Shown: positions 60,225-64,000 of the stretch, one piece after another | Position numbering within the stretch: position 1 is the first letter of the stretch | Layout of the letters: each line of letters starts with the position of its first letter | Origin: Sporothrix humicola | Lineage: Eukaryota > Ascomycota > Sordariomycetes > Ophiostomatales > Ophiostomataceae | Length of the DNA: 64,000 nucleotides | Reading direction: 5' to 3' | NCBI GenBank assembly: GCA_021396245.1 | Contig: WNYE01000011.1 | Span: 310,001-374,000, forward strand | Translations under genes and position numbers: made by a program | The notes under the pieces: model-generated | Told to the model about the DNA's origin: nothing | The model's input: only the letters and a program-made list of their open reading frames with translations | Databases searched by the model: none

Positions 60225-61271
60225 TTACAGACTCGGCCAGCCGTCGGCGCCCCAGTTGATGACGTTCCAGCCAAACTTGGACTGCGAGTAGTCGACGCCG
60301 ACAGAGGTGTTCACTGGGTGTACGTTAGTAAATTGTCATGAAGAAGGGGGTTAGGATCATCTGCTTCTATGCAGGCACTTACAGTAGTGGTAGTACAGAA
60401 CATCGCCGTGCACGGGGTCGTTAAACACGCCCTGGCCGCCCGGCGCATAGACCTCGTCGTGGCTCGCCAGGATGGTGGTGCCGCCGCCCTGGGTACACGA
60501 GGCGCCGGTGGCGTCGACATAGGGGCCCGTGACCGAGGCGCTGCGGCACACGTTGACGTGGTACTCGGCGCCAGCGGCGGGCTTGGGGTCGTACGTGCAG
60601 CAGGTGCCGACGCTCAAAAACAGATAGAAATAGCCGTCATGATAGTACGTGTAGGCACCCTCCATGTAGTTACCGTTCTGGGGCGAGTTGTAGGCGATCT
60701 GGTGCTGGTTGCCCGAGGGGAAGATGTAGGTCGTGTCGACGGCAGCGGCGGCCTGGTAGACGTCGCCCCAGTAGGAGCCCCAGGTCATGTAAAACTCGTC
60801 GGCGCCGGTGCCATTGACGAGCGAGGGGTCGATGGCGTTGTAGGGGCTGCTGGACGACGAGGTCAGGATGGCGCCCTGGTCGGTCCAGCTGCCGGGGTCC
60901 ATGGTCGCGGACGTGGCATAGCCAATGGCCGACGTCTGCGAGCCGGAGGTGGACACCGAGTACAGACAGTAGTACAGACCCCGGATGTACGACACGTCCG
61001 GCGCCCACAGGACGTCGTTGCCGTCCATGTTGATGATGGACTTGCCCTGGATCACGGAGCCGACATTGGTCCATGGCCCACTGAGGGAAGAAGACGTCTT
61101 GATGCTGATCAGGTCGAGCGTCGAGTAGCGGAAGTAAGTGCCATCAGCACGGCGGGCGACGGCCGGGTCGTGGGTGAAGCAGTCTCCCGTGCATCCCTCG
61201 GGATTGGGATACGCAGACGCGAGGCCGGCAGCGGCCAACAAAGTGGCGGCAGAAGAGAGGAGGGAGAACAT
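60225..61271 (-). CDS. secreted GH43 arabinan endo-1,5-alpha-L-arabinosidase
   Basis: Two exons (61271-60383 and 60313-60225) encode 325 residues. The 69-base intron is GTAAGT...TACTAAC...CCAG and the join gives LYYHYLNTSVGVDYSQ, as in known arabinanases. A signal peptide (MFSLLSSAATLLAAAGLASA) precedes a five-bladed propeller. The catalytic triad of the family is visible: Asp in THDPAVARR (near residue 35), Asp in YNAIDPSLVNGTG and Glu in NYMEGAYTYY. It cleaves the arabinan backbone of pectin side chains outside the cell. The last exon is only 29 codons and without it the protein ends in an unnatural CKCLHRSR. Length is normal for the family. Confidence 0.92.
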
Positions 61272-63578
61272 GATGGTGGTGATAGGGGTGGAAGATAAAG
61301 AGTGACTTGATGATGGAGAGATGTTCTCAAGAAATTCAACGTCAAGGACTGCCGTTCATCTTATGTTTTTGTTTCGAAAAAGGGTGCAACGGCTTGTCTT
61401 TATTTAATCAAAATCAAAGGACAGAAAAGATGGAGGAAACGCATGTCTCCACATGGCAGGGAAACGTCATATTGGACAACAGTGGGAATAACTGGAGAGG
61501 CCGAGAGGCAAGACAGGCAAAGAATAGAACAGGAAGAGCAGGAACAACAGGAGCAGCAGGAAGAGGCTCATCTCGTCGGGCCATGTCCGCGACCACGTTC
61601 TGGAAAGAAACGACCGAAACGAGGGAAAACGGCCAAAAAAACGGACAAACAGGGCAGTGATCCCCCGTGTCAGTAAAATTAGTGGGTGCAGGGGTCAGTA
61701 CTGGGTTCGTCAGGGCAGTGACCAGCGATCAGTGGCCCAGTGAAGGCGAGCCGCCAATGGACCCATGGCAGGGTGAGCAGGGGTCGGGCAGTGCGCCGAT
61801 CCTACCGTTTCAGAGGAAAGGAAGCCAAAAGGATGGGAACGTTGAGAGATGTGAATTGAGAAAATAAATTGAGCAAAGCAAACATCAACTTCGACAACAA
61901 GAACGACAGAACATCACGACTTTGACTTTGAGTCCATCGCTCCCCGACGGGGTACGTCGGACATCTGCTCTTTCCCCACGATCAATCGAACATCTCCGCC
62001 TTTTGGGGGCCAAGAACGGGGAGAAGATGCGATGCGATGCGGGGAGAGAGTGAATTCGAAGCGAGGACGACAAAAACAAAGATGAATGAAGACAAACTAC
62101 GGACGATCCCGCCTCTTCTAGTTAGCCCAGCCGTGTCATTGCAGGGCGACCTGAGGAGATCGTGGAAGTAAAAACGTGAAAGCGTTGTCAAGCGCCAGAA
62201 GCGGCGCCTTTCAGGCACCGCTAAAGACACTTGAAGAGGCTGCTGAATCGTGGCGTCGGGGCGTGTCGGGGATTTACAGGCCAAGACAAGATGCGAGGAA
62301 AAGCTTTGTTTTTGTCTGTTCTTGTCGTCTTCTCCCCGCGATCACTTGCCTTGGCATCTCTTCTTGTCACCTTCCTTTCTCAATTCGACTTTATTCGTCT
62401 TGCATTTGTTTCCCCTCCTTCGGCTCTATCCGAGTCGACATGAACATGCCGCCTGTCGTCCCAAATCCCAAATGTCCGTCTCCGGCCCCCATCCCGCATT
62501 TTGATGTGAAGTCATCGAGACCATTCCTCGCATCTCATGATCGGGCGGCTCCATCTTCCCCTCAAATCATACACCCCAGCGTAACCCTTGGCCGTTTCCT
62601 CGCTTCTTGTCGTCGTCAGTCTTTACCATTACATGCTGTCCATGTCAACCTTGTCGTAAATCGGGCCTACTGACGTCGTTTTCCGTGTCTTGTCTTGCTG
62701 TCGACCTGCGAGTAGACAACGGGGAGCGTCGGTCGTCCTTTTCTGTCATTTCTGTAGCTTTTGACTTCTTTCTTGGGTCTAAAATGCAGCTTTGCCGTTT
62801 GTTTTTCCGATGCCGTCCATGGTTTACATCTCTTTTGTGCTACGTCGTCAAGTCCTCTCAATCCCCTCACCAGTGAGCATTCTATGATTCATCCTGTTGA
62901 TCTCATCTTTCACTCTGACTTCCCCTCAACGACAACAAAAACGGGGAGCATCGGCGTAACGTCACCTCTCGACGGTCCATTCTTGGGCCGTCAACCCCAG
63001 TTTACAAGACCCCTGTCCACCCTGGACCAGGGGCCGGGTCGATCCTTCAAAGTCCACTGTTTTTCGCTGTTTTGCGCCTTATTTCGCCTCTTCACAGTCC
63101 GCCGCTGCGCCACGGGATCAGATGAGACAGCGCCAGTGGACAGGAGCAGCAGGGACAGCAGGGACAGGCTCTGGGTAGGCTGGACAGCGTGTTTGAGCCT
63201 CCCGTTTTTCTGTTCCTGTTCTTCGTTTGGATTGCTCCTGAATTTCGAGTCAAGGACGAGGACGGACAGTTCCTCGAATGCTTGTCAGTGACAAGAGCGC
63301 ATTGAAAGAGTCTTGTCTCCGTCTTGTCGTCTGTTCTTCACTTTAGCTTTAGGTTGTTTCTGTTTCAACCTTCTTTTTTCTTTCGAGTCTTGGACATCCA
63401 CACTTTTATTCCCATTCTCCAATTTATATCTTGACGTTGCCACGCCGTTCCACCGTCCTGGCTCCACAGCTTCCAACTTTTTGTGTTGTGTAGTTGTTCC
63501 TTTGTACTTTTTGTCGTTCTTTTTTTTATCTGATCATCTTCGATCGGCATCTTCCACGTTGACATACACAACATCAAC
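61272..63578. other. intergenic: arabinanase promoter and long leader/promoter of the right-edge gene
   Basis: No gene is supported. Next to the arabinanase a TAAATAAAG TATA-like element lies near 61397-61406 (minus strand), about 130 bases before its ATG. A TTTATAT lies at 63423-63429, about 150 bases before the ATG at 63579. The sequence between is mixed, with pyrimidine-rich plus-strand stretches from 62,300 onward. Confidence 0.5.
61397..61406 (-). promoter_or_regulatory. TATA-like box, GH43 arabinanase
   Basis: TAAATAAAG on the minus strand lies about 130 bases before the ATG at 61271. Confidence 0.4.
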
Positions 63579-64000
63579 ATGAAGTTCTCTCTTGCCTGCC
63601 TTATTGGCGCCTCCACAGCATCTGCATTGGTATGTCAATCCATTTGTTCTCCAATTCTCCAGTTCTCTGTTCTATTTTTCAACTTTTGCCTTTATTTTTA
63701 TCCTCGCATTCATCGCGATTCCTTCCATCCTGTGATCCTCTGCTACCGTCACACCGACAGTGACGGCGGCAGTCGTCACCACGAAGGTCATAATTAACGG
63801 AAGAATCCTACTAACCTCCACTGTAGGTCCTCCATGAAGCACCAAACGACCGCCTCACCTGGACCGGCGAGGTCATCCCCGGCGCCCAGCCCGTGTCGTT
63901 TTCCGGCGACGCCCGCTCTATTTACGAGCAGATCAAGGAGGCCAACCCGAATTACGAGCGCGACTTTCCCGTGAAGAGGGAGTCGGACACCTCCCAGTCC
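63579..64000 (+). CDS. secreted protein, N-terminal part (cut by window edge)
   Basis: Exon 1 (63579-63629) encodes MKFSLACLIGASTASAL, a signal peptide. A 197-base intron (GTATGT donor, CTACTAACC branch, TGTAG acceptor ending 63826) leads to exon 2, open from 63827 to the right edge: VLHEAPNDRLTWTGEV, then GDARSIYEQIKEANPNYERD and a KR pair that may be a Kex2 site. Codons are strongly GC-ending. Small fungal secreted proteins with a similar TWTG...GDA...IYEQI start exist, but I cannot name a function. The C-terminal part lies outside the window. Confidence 0.75.

Noticed and set aside
60369..61298. 309-codon plus-strand frame opposite the arabinanase
   Set aside because: Antisense shadow; no domain, and the minus strand encodes a complete GH43 enzyme with a matching intron.

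Overview
The window is nuclear DNA of a filamentous ascomycete (Pezizomycotina, most likely Sordariomycetes; I cannot go lower with confidence). The evidence is short introns of about 50-200 bases with GTAAGT/GTGAGT donors, CTAAC branch sites and CAG/TAG acceptors, GC-ending codons in most genes, long pyrimidine-rich leaders, and fungus-specific families (Zn2Cys6 regulator, non-reducing polyketide synthase, HET-domain protein, LysM secreted protein, arabinanase). Twenty genes or gene remnants are supported. I see no tRNA, rRNA, transposon or CRISPR array.

Positions 1-13.8 kb are housekeeping: the 5' part of a DRS1-type DEAD-box helicase (cut by the left edge), an unfamiliar proline-rich/coiled-coil membrane protein, the vacuolar SNARE VAM7 and the EB1-family protein BIM1 (four exons). 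An accessory HNH-domain gene of lower GC follows at 14.7-15.8 kb.

Positions 17-36.2 kb look like a small secondary-metabolite locus: an MCT-like MFS transporter, a Zn2Cys6 transcription factor, an intronless 2231-residue non-reducing polyketide synthase (SAT-KS-AT-PT-ACP-ACP-TE), and a divergently transcribed cytochrome P450 of the pisatin-demethylase-like type across a 3-kb intergenic region. Together they would make, oxidise, export and regulate an aromatic polyketide; the product cannot be named from sequence.

Positions 36.3-51.5 kb mix types: a secreted glutamic-peptidase-like protein, an Xaa-Pro aminopeptidase/prolidase, a PHO80-like cyclin, a 2-oxoglutarate/Fe(II) oxygenase and a probably mitochondrial ThDP-dependent enzyme.

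Positions 52.5-64 kb are rich in secreted proteins: acetylxylan-esterase-like CE1, a single-LysM protein, a small secreted protein carrying two compensating frameshifts, a GH43 arabinanase and a secreted protein cut by the right edge. Among them lies a HET-domain gene with a stop at codon 12. This fits a plant-associated or saprotrophic lifestyle with gene turnover. Several of these accessory genes have a TATA-like box about 130 bases before the ATG.

The most unusual observations are an in-frame, coding-looking 67-codon extension directly after the BIM1 stop codon, the HET nonsense codon, the doubly frameshifted secreted protein, the HNH protein with tyrosine at the first catalytic histidine position, and the uncharacterised polyketide locus.
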